Below, one piece after another: positions 1 through 8,933 of a DNA stretch of 64,000 nucleotides. The position numbers and the translations under genes are program-made. Location of the stretch: assembly GCA_017354895.1 (NCBI GenBank), contig CP071496.1, positions 1,488,001-1,552,000 on the forward strand. The letters run 5' to 3'. The stretch comes from Podospora comata (Eukaryota > Ascomycota > Sordariomycetes > Sordariales > Podosporaceae). How positions within the stretch are numbered: position 1 is the first letter of the stretch; every line of letters begins with the position of its first letter. A model generated the notes under the pieces. The model had not been told where the DNA came from, did no database searches, and was given only the letters and a program-made list of their open reading frames with translations.

Positions 1-489
1 GTGAACAAGACCGGAACAGTTGGTGCCATAGGAGGCATGGGCTTTCTCTCGGTCATTCTCTGCAACGTATGTGATTACCTGCTTAGCTGCAATTTCGCTT
101 AGCTTTACTGACTTGAAATCCAACAGTTTTCGGGTACCAACATTGGAACTACCATCCTATTATCACGCATTATCCAATCATGGCTCAGGCTTCATGATGC
201 CAGCGGGATTCCCATCAGTGAACGAACGTACTACGCTACGATCTACAGCATGGCCCTTGGCGTTAATTACGGGGCTTTCAGCACGGCCATCAGTGCCTCT
301 CTCGCCGGGTTACTCTGGCGTGATATTCTAGCCAAGAAGCATATTCACGTCAGGCGACTTGACTTTGCGCGGGTAAATCTTCCGATCATTGCGATTGCCA
401 TGAGTGTGGGCTGTGCCGTCCTGATTGGTGAGATTTACATTATCAGGAGTGACTGGCCTTTTGACATAGTACCAGTTCTTGAGGAGTAG
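1..489 (+). CDS. Ion permease of the ArsB/NhaD-like superfamily, C-terminal part
   Basis: The reading frame enters from the left edge, so the N-terminus is missing. It has two exons, 1-66 and 127-489, split by a 60-nt intron with donor GTATGT, a TACTGAC branch site and a CAG acceptor; the frame is kept and ends at TAG 487-489. Across the junction the protein reads CNFSGTNIGTTILLSRII, the Asn/Gly/Thr-rich pore-region signature of the ArsB/CitT/NhaD anion or Na+/H+ antiporter group. Two hydrophobic segments follow (around ALGVNYGAFSTAISASLAGL and NLPIIAIAMSVGC), consistent with the last membrane helices, and a short acidic tail closes it. The family moves arsenite, dicarboxylates or Na+ across the plasma membrane; the substrate cannot be told from this part. 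The splice join and family are well supported, the exact substrate is not. Confidence 0.72.
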
Positions 490-919
490 CATCATAGACA
501 TTCGCATTTTCGATAGACTAATAGCATTATTGCATTCGGTTGTTTACCTACCTAGCGTTGCTAGCCCTAGCGGTTATTGGGGGTAGTCACTTCGGCCCGT
601 TCCCCATGCAGATGCAAGAGAATCAGGGAAACTGACTCAGCTAACCTGCAGCTTAACCCAGATAATAATTTCTTCTTTCAAGCCTACTCGCCATCGCATT
701 CTCGTCGTTCTTTTCTTGATTAGGTGCCTCATCGGTTTCGAAGGGCTGCTTATCTCGCTCTTTCATGCACATCAGCCTCGCACTCGTGCTTATCGTCTCA
801 CGAACCAAAAATATCTCACCACCTGACTCCCTTCACTCAGCATCTTCTTTCCACTAAAATATGTATCCGTCTCAATTGCACTGACTTGACAACCGCCCTA
901 TACAATTATCTCAGTCAAA
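490..919. other. Intergenic region before the nucleoside hydrolase gene
   Basis: No coding frame is convincing here. The last 250 bases are rich in C/T and A, as is usual just upstream of fungal start codons, and probably hold the promoter and 5' leader of the plus-strand gene at 920. No distinct binding site was recognised. Confidence 0.5.
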
Positions 920-2204
920 ATGTCCCGGCCCCGATACCCCTTTTTGTTTTTCGTCCTTAGCTTGCTATTGTTCCCTAGCTCTTCACTTCAGAACAGCAGC
1001 CCAAGATCAACCACCAGCCAACCAAAGATAATCCTCGACAACGACTGGAACCCCACCGCGTTCATCGCTTTCCTGCTCCCTTTATACTACAACTACACTG
1101 TCCTCGGCTTAGCCTCCGACACAGCCAACTCCTGGGCACTCCAAACCGGCCTTCACGCTCTCGCCTCTCTCGAGATTGCCTCCTTGTCGTCTTGCATCCC
1201 TGTTTACAAGGGGTCTGACTACCCGCTTCTGCAAACAGCACATACCTTTCAAACCTATGAGCTCCTCCACGGTGAGCTACCGTGGAAGGGTGTCTTTGCG
1301 AAGGAGAACACCACCAATGAGAAATTGGGAAATGATCCTACCTCTGGTGACCCACGAAGAGTGGTGAAAGAAGCTTTTACTACTAAGGGATATTATGGAT
1401 ACCCCAATGTGAGCTTCGCCGAGGGCTCAGCAGCGGAGTTTATGGTCAAGGCCGTGAGGGAGAATCCAGGGCAGGTAAGCATATTCTCGGCAGGGGCCCT
1501 GACGAATGTCGCGCTGGCGGTGAGGCTTGATGAGGACTTCGCGAAGAACACAGCTGGGTTGTATATCATGGGAGGGTATGTGGACAGGTTCATGGAGCAG
1601 GCTATAGGGGATGTGTTGAGAGCGGATTTGGTCTCGGATGTGAGTTAAGTGCTGAAACATGTTAGACTAAGACTTGACACTGACATGCCGCGGGTGGGGG
1701 ATAGATCAACTTTATCGTTGACCCTGAAGCAACCAAGATTGCGCTTACGGCTGACTTTCCGAACATCACGCTTGTGGCTAATTCTGCTAATGGGGTGATA
1801 CCGAATCAGGCGTTTCTTAATGAGTTGGTGGCGGTGAATGACAACCCTTTGAGTAGATTGGTCAGGGCGAACCAGCCTACTTATCTGCCGTTTTGGGATG
1901 AGACTGCCGCGGCTGTGATGGTTGATCGTGAGGCGGTTGTGTTGGATGAAGTGGAAGGTACGGTTTCCCAATCCGATTTTGGAAAGAACAAGGGTTTGCT
2001 GATTCGGCGATAGTTTATGTTGATGTCGATACATCGTACCACTCGCCCTTTTACGGGTATATCCGCCCGTACCAGGCAGCACTGATGCCGCCTGGGTTGA
2101 GAAAGGTCAAGTACATCAACGCGGTTAACAATACGAAGGTTGCCGAGATGATCAAGACTGTTGTTCAGTTTCCGCCAAAAGGTTGTGCCGATCTTCATGG
2201 ATGA
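920..2204 (+). CDS. Secreted inosine/uridine-preferring nucleoside hydrolase-like protein, with a frame break
   Basis: Exon 1 is 920-1639; a 65-nt intron (donor GTGAGT, acceptor ATAG) is followed by coding from 1705. Residues 1-24 form a signal peptide, then LDNDWNPTAF replaces the usual DTD-type metal motif, and the stretches VLGLASDTANSW, IFSAGALTNVALAV and LYIMGGYVD match fungal secreted nucleoside-hydrolase-like proteins. The part from 1705 continues as INFIVDPEATKIALTADFPN and FWDETAAAVMVD. At about 1991-1997 the frame shifts by one base: the first frame stops at 2013, while the conserved tail YVDVDTSYHSPFYG to CADLHG continues in another frame and ends at TGA 2202-2204. This is either a real mutation or an assembly indel. 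The family cleaves ribonucleosides; the altered metal motif means activity is uncertain. Family identification is good, integrity is doubtful. Confidence 0.7.
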
Positions 2205-3386
2205 GGGGCGGATAACCAGGCTTGAGGGATGCTTTAGTCAAGAACTTCATTAGCTCCACGATAACCCAATGCATTAATTGGTAGCACCTTCCTTGATTTG
2301 ATCAATCCTGTTGACAATTTTTGTCGGGGCAGGCACCAACTGGCCCCCACCTGTCGCCAGGCCAGCATCCAGAACATGGAAGGTCATCGATTGGGGGCTA
2401 AGGTTGATAACCGCCAAACCCATCAATCGAGCCTCTTTGCCTCTGGTAGCAATCTACAATTTTGCTAAAATGCGAATCGTCCAATTGGTGGTAGCCGTGA
2501 ATAGGGACAGCGCCGCACCAGCCCGAGGCTGCGCCCACAACAAGTGCGATGAGCATCAATATCCAATCCGAAGATATCACAAGGTCTGAGTATTCCCCTT
2601 TAGAGTAGAACCTAGTCAGAATATTGTTAGCTCTTGCAAGTTGCAAAGACGGAAGAACGACGAGAGCGAAATGATCATACTCGGCTAGAGAGCCCATTAG
2701 CATTTCAAAGGGCTGGTCGTCCCTGGGAGGCGCTGCCTGGGTCCCAAAGAGGGAGAACCCTCATGGAATTGTCCGTGTTGATGTTGTCATCTGCACGTAA
2801 GGGACGTAGACGGTGTGACGACTCGATGTCTCGAGGTGCTGCTCCAGCACTCTTGCACTCTCAAAGCACCGATCGCACTGCTTACAGTAACCCATCTAGC
2901 CAGATTTATAGAACACTCTCAATCGTCTGCATCACATCCGCTTTGCTATTGTGGTCATTCCGCGTTTGTCTCTGTTGCGACCTGACTCTTGCCCGACACC
3001 TCAGCCAGCTGGGCCCAACTTGAAGTACTACCTAGAACCCGAAATAATAACCCCTCCACAAATATACGCCCCCGCCGCACTCGTTGATGCACAAACTACC
3101 GCTCCGGTTGTCTCCACGCTACCCGACGGCACCCGCGAATACCTACTCCGGACTTACTCCTACTCCACGACCACTCCTTTCCAAAGCGCATCCTCGAAGG
3201 CAAACCGATCGATGAGGACGTCTACGGCGCTCCACTCATACCACTACGGTTTCGTGATGACGTACGACGCTTGTTGCCGTGACCACCGAGCCGAGAGGAA
3301 ATGCTGGTGGCTTCACAATCAAGCACATTAACTCCCATACCCGACCGTGCCCACGTCGAGCAGTTCTGTTACGGTGTCTGCGCCAG
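2205..3386. other. Gene-poor stretch with a possible membrane-protein fragment
   Basis: No complete gene is supported. On the minus strand, 2398-2703 can be read without a stop and includes SSDWILMLIALVVGAASGW followed by a Gly/His-rich stretch. This recalls the first helices of fungal rhodopsin-like (Pth11-related) membrane proteins, but there is no reliable start and no continuation, so it may be a decayed fragment. The plus-strand frame at 2951-3331 has no recognisable features. The remainder looks noncoding. Confidence 0.3.
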
Positions 3387-3830
3387 CTACTTTCTGCTCG
3401 GTGGTGCGACATATTCGCCCACGTTAAGATCCGCCACCACGTTTGGGTCCTTCCGGGCTTCGGAAAGGATCTTCCTCATTTCGAAATACAGGTTTGGTTG
3501 TGGCTTCTTCCACCTCTCACCGCTCGGAAACACCTTCCTCCGTAGTCTATTGACCCATGGGACTAATAGCTGGTAATAAGGCGTGAATTTCTTCTTTGCC
3601 CTATTGATGAAATCTCCTTCATCAGATACATGCCCTTTCTTTAGGTCTGCCAGTTTGTCATCACCCTCGTAATTCCAGTTGTCAAACTCAGTTAGTTCAA
3701 TGTCTTTACCCGGTCCATTGTAGTGGATACATATCTCAACCGCCGACTTGGCACAGTGTTGTAGCTGACTGTGCCCTACCTGCGAATTACCTGTTTCTTG
3801 CTTTCGGGATCCCCAATCTAAGGAGATCAT
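3387..3830 (-). CDS. Hypothetical protein, about 147 residues
   Basis: A single-exon frame on the minus strand. The first ATG is at 3830; an upstream in-frame GTG at 3860 is less likely to be used. The product is hydrophilic, with a Lys/Arg-rich C-terminal half containing an RLRRKVFPSGERWKKPQ segment, and shows no signal peptide, membrane helix or motif that I recognise. The first 30 or so codons and the upstream region fall in a sequence that is repeated, diverged and in the same orientation, at 9561-9796. In that second copy the equivalent of the start ATG is GTG and the frame soon stops, so the second copy is a truncated duplicate of the 5' end of this gene. No function can be assigned; it may itself be a remnant. 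Confidence 0.4.
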   Translation of the reverse strand: MISLDWGSRKQETGNSQVGHSQLQHCAKSAVEICIHYNGPGKDIELTEFDNWNYEGDDKLADLKKGHVSDEGDFINRAKKKFTPYYQLLVPWVNRLRRKVFPSGERWKKPQPNLYFEMRKILSEARKDPNVVADLNVGEYVAPPSRK

Positions 3831-3992
3831 AATGTAGAGAAGAAGTTCAGCAGGTGACACGGAAAAATAATACCGGCGAGATTAAATATTCGGCAAGTCT
3901 GTCAAGATAACTTGCTATCACTTCCTGCCTGGTTTGTCGACATCTCCTATCAGAGCAATATTGATATAGGGAACGAATCATCTCAATTCAGC
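3741..3992 (+). repeat. Diverged direct repeat, copy 1
   Basis: This segment is similar along its length to 9561-9796, in the same orientation and 5.8 kb away. Shared blocks include cgccgacttgg, gtgttgtagctg, a ctaaggag..gatca..gtgtagag block, gaagttca, cacggaaaaa and gcctgg. Identity is moderate with small indels, so the duplication is old. It covers the 5' end and upstream region of the minus-strand frame at 3387-3830. Confidence 0.7.
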
Positions 3993-4103
3993 ACGGTCTA
4001 ACCAATCACTGGCCCTAATTCTCTCCGTTTCCGAAGCTGACAAGCTACAGTGGACCCCTGGATCGGCTCGTTGGGCTGCGCTCATTTCGCCAGCGCCGCG
4101 ATC

Positions 4104-6494
4104 TCAACTTTGCCCGAAACATCCCGAGATGTCTTTCACAACCTTTTGTAGTTCTTCTGTGAAAGGATTCTTGCCTTGCTTCTGCGGTAGTTCCCTCTTC
4201 CTCTTCCGGTTTTGGCCGTTTGGGCTGAGCGGGCCAAGAGGTTGGCGACTGCGGACCTCTGCTCTCTCGAAGTCAACGACCATAATATTTCGGTTGTACA
4301 TGACGTTGCGTAATTCCGCATCGCAGTGTAAAACTCGGAGCCGATGAAGTTCGGTATAGGCGATGGCGATTGCGTCGGCGGCAGCCACCTTGTCGACCCT
4401 GTCAACGCATTTGGACAGTGGCTGCCCAGCCCAACTAAGCAGCAGGAAGTGCTCGGAAACACGGCCATCGCAGTAGTATGGGAGAACCAGGTCTATTAAA
4501 CCGAGACATACCGGAACGTGCCTCCCCTGGATAACAGAGAGCTGATTGTAAATGTTCTCCTCATTCTGTAGGCGGCCACGATTTGCTGACTCGACGCCCT
4601 TGGCAACAAGTGTGTAACCATGTGTGGACAGTCGGACCTTGAAGAGCGACCCGACAGCTCCCGCTAGGTACAGCGGTGCGGAGTCGGCGTCACGGCCGCG
4701 GTCACGGGCCAGCTGTGCACGAAGAAGATGCAGAAAGTCGACGCGGCTAATGTGACCTGGTTTATGATAAGGGGCGTTCGGGCAGGACGGGTCTATCGGG
4801 CCGCCAAGTGCAAGCCCAAAAAGGCACTGATGGGTGCAGTACGCTCGGTCTTGTATGTCTGGCCGCCTCCCCCTTCTGCCACCTCCTCCTTTTCCAGAGC
4901 TTGCGTCCGATGTGGCGACCGCGCCGCCAGGGGCGCCTGATGTCGCAGGTTCCCTGCCAGAACGAGTCAACCGATCCGCCGTCGGTGAAGGGGGTGGCGG
5001 TTCATCATCGTCCTCATGTGGTAGACCGGACTCGATGCTGGGCTGCTTGCAACTTAATCGAGTCCGAATTGGCGAGCGAGTAAAGCCGCGCCAGCGCTGA
5101 GGCTTGTATGGGGAAGCGTGTTCTTTGTCCTTGCGAACTGTAACTGGGATTTTGCTCAACACATCTTCGAACTCCACGTCCCAAATGTCAAGTCGTTCAG
5201 CGGCGTCGTGCCAGGATTGTGGGGGCGGTGGCGTAAGGAGGGCCTGGAGTATGAAGGCGAAGACCTGTGCGACAGCCGTGCGATGAAATCTGTTCTCGTC
5301 ATCCTCGATCACATCCAAATTCGGCACGCACACGTGGTAGAAGACCGTGGCGGGATCGTCTGGAATATAGAGAAAGATGAAGACTTGTCCCGTACAGACG
5401 TATCCATACTGCATGCCCTTGCCGACCATGTAGGAGAAGAGTTGGGTAACGACAGCAGCGGCGAGCGCCCTCGACGCGAGGGCAAAGCCCTCGCAGTCCT
5501 TGTTGATCACGTCTCGTCTCGGTTGGATATCAGACGCCAACCCGGTAACAATTTCATCCTGGCTTAGCTTGTGTGGCGCCTTGTACTCGATGGCCATTGC
5601 CGGGATGTTGGCGCCGTCTGCCGTCCTGTATATGCAAAACTGGTCCGCTCGGTTGCCTTTCCCTTTCGCGCCGCGGCGCGGTTTTCGGATCGCTGTGGTC
5701 GTTGTGAGGGCTGTATCTGTGGCGCAGCTCCCGGCAAGGGACATGTGCTCGAGAGGCTTGGAAAGTGTGTCGTCGACGGTGCCGAGATTCGTGTGGCTCT
5801 CAAACATCACGGTTCCCCGTAGGCCAAGGGAGTCTCGGAGCTGCGTGTTTTCAGATAATGCAGCAAACAGCTTCTGTGCTGCATTCTCGACGGTGTCGCG
5901 CTCGAAGGAGCGAAGGCCTTGCTCGCTGCTGATGGGGTTGATCAAAGACTCAACATAGGCCATCTGGTGTTGGGATGGGAACACAGGGTTATCGGCGAAG
6001 GACGGGATGGAGAGCTGTTCCCATATTTCCTGTTGCCTTGCTGGAAAGTCGTGCCATTCAGCGATTCGTTGGGGGTAAAGACGGCCGACGGGATTGGTCG
6101 TGTCACCTTGGGTGGTCAGAGAACGGTCGGTGACGACCTGGATAGCAAGACTGAGAGAGTGACAGGTCTCAAGATAACCCTCCAGTGCTTGTAGCTGCGA
6201 TTTTCTTGCAACCTCTTCAGCTTTTTCGCGTCGGCGTTGCTCCTCTTCTCGTCGGCGTTGCTCCTCTTCTCGTCGGCGTTGCTCCTCTTCTCGTCGGCGT
6301 TGCTCCTCTTCTCGTCGGCGTTGCTCCTCTTCTCGTCGGCGTTGTTCCTCTTCTCGTCGGCGTTGCTCCTCTTCTCGTCGGCGTTGCTCATCAAAGGCGC
6401 GATTCTCCGCTTCTTCGCGCAGGCGTTGTTGCTCCGAGGCCTGGCGCTTAGCTTGCGCAAGAGCCTCTCGTAGTCTCGCAAGCTCGTCGGCCAT
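4104..6494 (-). CDS. Coiled-coil, PD-(D/E)XK nuclease-like and kinase-like fusion protein
   Basis: Single exon, 796 residues from the ATG at 6494 (MADELARLREALA). The frame is open upstream to 6692, but the extension looks like leader sequence. Residues 1-90 form a coiled coil with eight copies of the heptad QRRREEE. The middle has RADQFCIY, then AIEYKAP, the D...ExK spacing of a PD-(D/E)XK nuclease-like fold. After a Pro/Gly-rich linker comes a kinase-like domain with LVAKGV (ATP-binding Lys), NEENIYNQL (helix C Glu), HCDAELRNVMY (HxD..N) and IMVVDFERA, where DFE replaces DFG. A basic KRKRELPQK segment near the end could be a nuclear signal. Proteins with this layout are multiplied in filamentous fungi and resemble crinkler-type modular proteins; that link is inference. 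All kinase catalytic positions are present, so it could be active. A truncated relative lies at 8427-8933. Confidence 0.8.
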   Translation of the reverse strand: MADELARLREALAQAKRQASEQQRLREEAENRAFDEQRRREEEQRRREEEQRRREEEQRRREEEQRRREEEQRRREEEQRRREEEQRRREKAEEVARKSQLQALEGYLETCHSLSLAIQVVTDRSLTTQGDTTNPVGRLYPQRIAEWHDFPARQQEIWEQLSIPSFADNPVFPSQHQMAYVESLINPISSEQGLRSFERDTVENAAQKLFAALSENTQLRDSLGLRGTVMFESHTNLGTVDDTLSKPLEHMSLAGSCATDTALTTTTAIRKPRRGAKGKGNRADQFCIYRTADGANIPAMAIEYKAPHKLSQDEIVTGLASDIQPRRDVINKDCEGFALASRALAAAVVTQLFSYMVGKGMQYGYVCTGQVFIFLYIPDDPATVFYHVCVPNLDVIEDDENRFHRTAVAQVFAFILQALLTPPPPQSWHDAAERLDIWDVEFEDVLSKIPVTVRKDKEHASPYKPQRWRGFTRSPIRTRLSCKQPSIESGLPHEDDDEPPPPSPTADRLTRSGREPATSGAPGGAVATSDASSGKGGGGRRGRRPDIQDRAYCTHQCLFGLALGGPIDPSCPNAPYHKPGHISRVDFLHLLRAQLARDRGRDADSAPLYLAGAVGSLFKVRLSTHGYTLVAKGVESANRGRLQNEENIYNQLSVIQGRHVPVCLGLIDLVLPYYCDGRVSEHFLLLSWAGQPLSKCVDRVDKVAAADAIAIAYTELHRLRVLHCDAELRNVMYNRNIMVVDFERAEVRSRQPLGPLSPNGQNRKRKRELPQKQGKNPFTEELQKVVKDISGCFGQS
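6231..6388. repeat. 21-bp coding minisatellite, eight units
   Basis: Eight tandem units with core cgtcggcgttg preceded by ctcctcttct; the first unit is diverged and the seventh differs by one base. Each unit is exactly seven codons and so adds one heptad to the coiled coil of the minus-strand nuclease-kinase protein. Because the unit is a multiple of three, copy-number changes keep the frame. Several other frames also stay open across it and are shadows. Confidence 0.9.
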
Positions 6495-6694
6495 TGCGAA
6501 TATGTAGAAAAAGGCGTTCTTGACGGTGGAACGATTGTTTGGATTCGAAAGTGTGATGTTGCCGAAGGAACGTGCACCCTGAATTGTTTCTAACACGCGC
6601 GGCAGAACCGGCAAGTTCCGAGCTACCGTTTGTCCATCCTTACCAACCCTCATCACCAACGTGGATAAAATGCTAACATCTTTTAGATGCATTC

Positions 6695-7054
6695 TCAGCT
6701 AGCCATTTCTAGTTGTTTCACCAATCCCTGCTCCTGCCGCCCCCTCATCCATCCATCATTATCTGTGCTATCAACCACCCCCCTTGGGTGCCAGCTAAAC
6801 CCCGCCGAACATTTCTTTTTTCCCCTTCCTCCCCTTTTCATAGCCTGGCAGAAGTGTGGGAAGAGACGGGCACTCTGCTTTGTTTGTGGCAGATGATTAC
6901 CTGGTGCTACTTCTGGAGCAGAATGAGAAGTGAATAAAGACGCCACCAGCTGCCTGTACTTCTTTACCGCATCGGCCTTGTCTTGAATAACTTGGGTAGA
7001 ATCTTGGCGCCAGCATCCTGACAATATCGCTTCTGCTAGTGCCCTATCCGCCAT
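6695..7054 (-). CDS. Hypothetical short frame upstream of the nuclease-kinase gene
   Basis: A 119-residue frame starting with ATG at 7054 (MADRALAEAILSGCW). Its first 50 residues look like ordinary protein (charged helix with IQDKADAVKKYRQL), while the later part is low-complexity and may be intron or untranslated sequence. It lies on the same strand just upstream of the large gene ending at 4104, so it could be a 5' exon of that gene, a separate small gene or chance. No family is recognised. Confidence 0.25.
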   Translation of the reverse strand: MADRALAEAILSGCWRQDSTQVIQDKADAVKKYRQLVASLFTSHSAPEVAPGNHLPQTKQSARLFPHFCQAMKRGGRGKKKCSAGFSWHPRGVVDSTDNDGWMRGRQEQGLVKQLEMAS

Positions 7055-8426
7055 AACTGGAAATCGGGGATAAATATGTTTCCAAACTAGCTAGTACATA
7101 ACATTCGAGTGTACAGCCAGCTTGCTCCCGAATGCCAGCTCTCCTTCATGGTTCTTGCCAGAGGGAAGCTGCCCCTCACCGGAGTTCTCCTCTTCCTCCA
7201 CTGCGTGCATGAATTCCGTCTGGATCTTGTCGAGCTCTGGCTCACTGAGTTTGTTTATGGCTTGCCCTGAGAGCCAATCTAGCTGACATCCTGCCTACAG
7301 TGCCTAGGCGACCCTTTGGCAGGTCACCAGAGATACCATTTCACCAGAGCTTGGGGGCGGGGAGACCTCGTTGCCCAGCTGGTGCACCCCAGATCTGGCT
7401 TCATCCCCGCTTCACTTGACTGGTTGCTGCGCCGCGATATCATTGGCGACCTGAGTCTGATGTAATCACCAGAGCGCTAGCCCTGGTCTTTTCTCATGGC
7501 AGAAATGCAAAGGCGATGTAGCCAAACAGAACATCATTTTTCACTGTCAAACCATTCAATCTTATGCGACAACTCCATACCAACATGATGCGACAAAGTC
7601 GCTAGCTCTGTCGAGGTAGGCTTTAGTTGCTACAACACGTTTCATGGCTGATTTTACTAACTACTACCTGACCAGGAGAAGGCAGTGCGGGGTAACAAGA
7701 CCAAATGGTTCATGAATCCACAAAGCAGACCAGTCAGCGAAGAAAAAGCATGACCTGCTCTTAACCTTCGAACTTCGCCCACATATCATTTTGATGATTT
7801 TGATCGCACATGCTAGTGTAGAGTTGTAATGGGTTGACAGTTTAGCACACCGCCTTCGTATTTCTGCTATGAGATGAGACAAGAGCCAGCTGATAATTAC
7901 GTCAGACCTGGGTCGGCGCAGCAATTGGCGTTATTTCCCCAGTGACCTCCATCCTAGGCCGTTAACCCAAGACGATGCCATCCAAACCCTGCGAGCTTTC
8001 TCAGACGAAGGCTGGCAAGACGGCCGATTCAGAAACCCCCCCGAAGCAGTCCAGGTAACCCCCGAAACGATGCCATGTTTGAGGCGCTGTTATGGCTGGA
8101 CAACCGTCAGCCCTACCGACATTACCCACGCAATCACGCGTGGACTTCCTCGTAGGCTTCATGCTAGCGATGTGCTGCGTACAATATCGCCAGGGATGCC
8201 CGTCATCATTGTCGGAGTATATTAGCAGAGACCATCGCCACCCCAGCCACCGAGGTGCAGCGGCCCGCATCGGTCTATTTGACCGGCGTTCTCGGGGTCA
8301 AATGCGGGGAAAGTAAGTTAAAAAGTGGCTCTGTGGCATGCCTCCCTACTGCAGAGATCATGACTCTACACTACAATCAACCTACTTTACGGCTTCAGAA
8401 CGCACTATAACGGATACACGGCGTGT
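7055..8426. other. Gene fragments of unknown origin
   Basis: No full gene is visible, but three open stretches look more like exons than chance. On the minus strand 7091-7294 reads INKLSEPELDKIQTEFMHAV followed by an acidic run and ends at a stop. On the plus strand 7301-7465, preceded by a CTACAG acceptor-like site, reads HFTRAWGRGDLVAQLVHP and then a WLLRRDIIGDL segment before a stop. On the plus strand about 7970-8225 reads LRAFSDEGWQDGRFRNPPEA and GLPRRLHASDVLRTISPG. None has a recognisable start or family, and they may be pieces of decayed genes. Confidence 0.3.
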
Positions 8427-8933
8427 TTGACATATATCAATACACGGCCATTCGCCTTGTGTCAACTCCCGAGGAGCACAACCAAATTCTTTGTTTCTGT
8501 TTCGTACGGTGGTAATACACACGATCAGGAGTGGACCCCCGTCTTGACATGGCGACCTTGGACCGACTTTACCTTCAGAAATCTCTCGTCTATCTTTTCT
8601 CAAGAGCTCCACTTGACGGCAGCCCCTTTCGACAAGTCGCCCCCTTTCTGTGACTACGACAAGGAGGTATACAACGAGACCATGCTTGAGAAAGCCCTCG
8701 AGAGATTTGTCATGCCAATCGTCAACCGTATGTTGCAACAAGCTTGTCAAGGTCATCAGCCGCCGCCCTACTATGGAGCGGGATCTGCCGTGGGGTCCTC
8801 GGCCGATTGGGCCCTTCGCTCTGTGGCCCATACGTATGAGATGGGGAATTATAGGCCGCTACTTCTCGGCGAAACCAAGCTCTCCGCGAAATGGACCACC
8901 GATTTGTCACAAACAACCATGGTCCATATATAA
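8427..8933 (+). pseudogene. Truncated relative of the nuclease-like/kinase family
   Basis: A 168-residue frame. The segment ALERFVMPIVNRML, a downstream SSADWALRS and the end NYRPLLLGETKLSAKW match the N-terminal nuclease-like module that precedes kinase-like domains in many filamentous fungi, where the consensus near this point is N-L-x-P-G-[DE]-T-K-x-[SG]-x-x-W. The frame stops shortly afterwards at 8933 and no kinase part follows, so this looks like a truncated gene. It is not close enough to the intact 4104-6494 gene to be a recent copy. The identification rests on the GETKLSAKW-type motif and is moderately sure. Confidence 0.45.

Noticed and set aside
6116-6577. Minus-strand repeat frame with SNADEKR units, and plus-strand LLVGVAP frames
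   Set aside because: Alternative frames over the 21-bp repeat of the nuclease-kinase gene; they end when the repeat ends.
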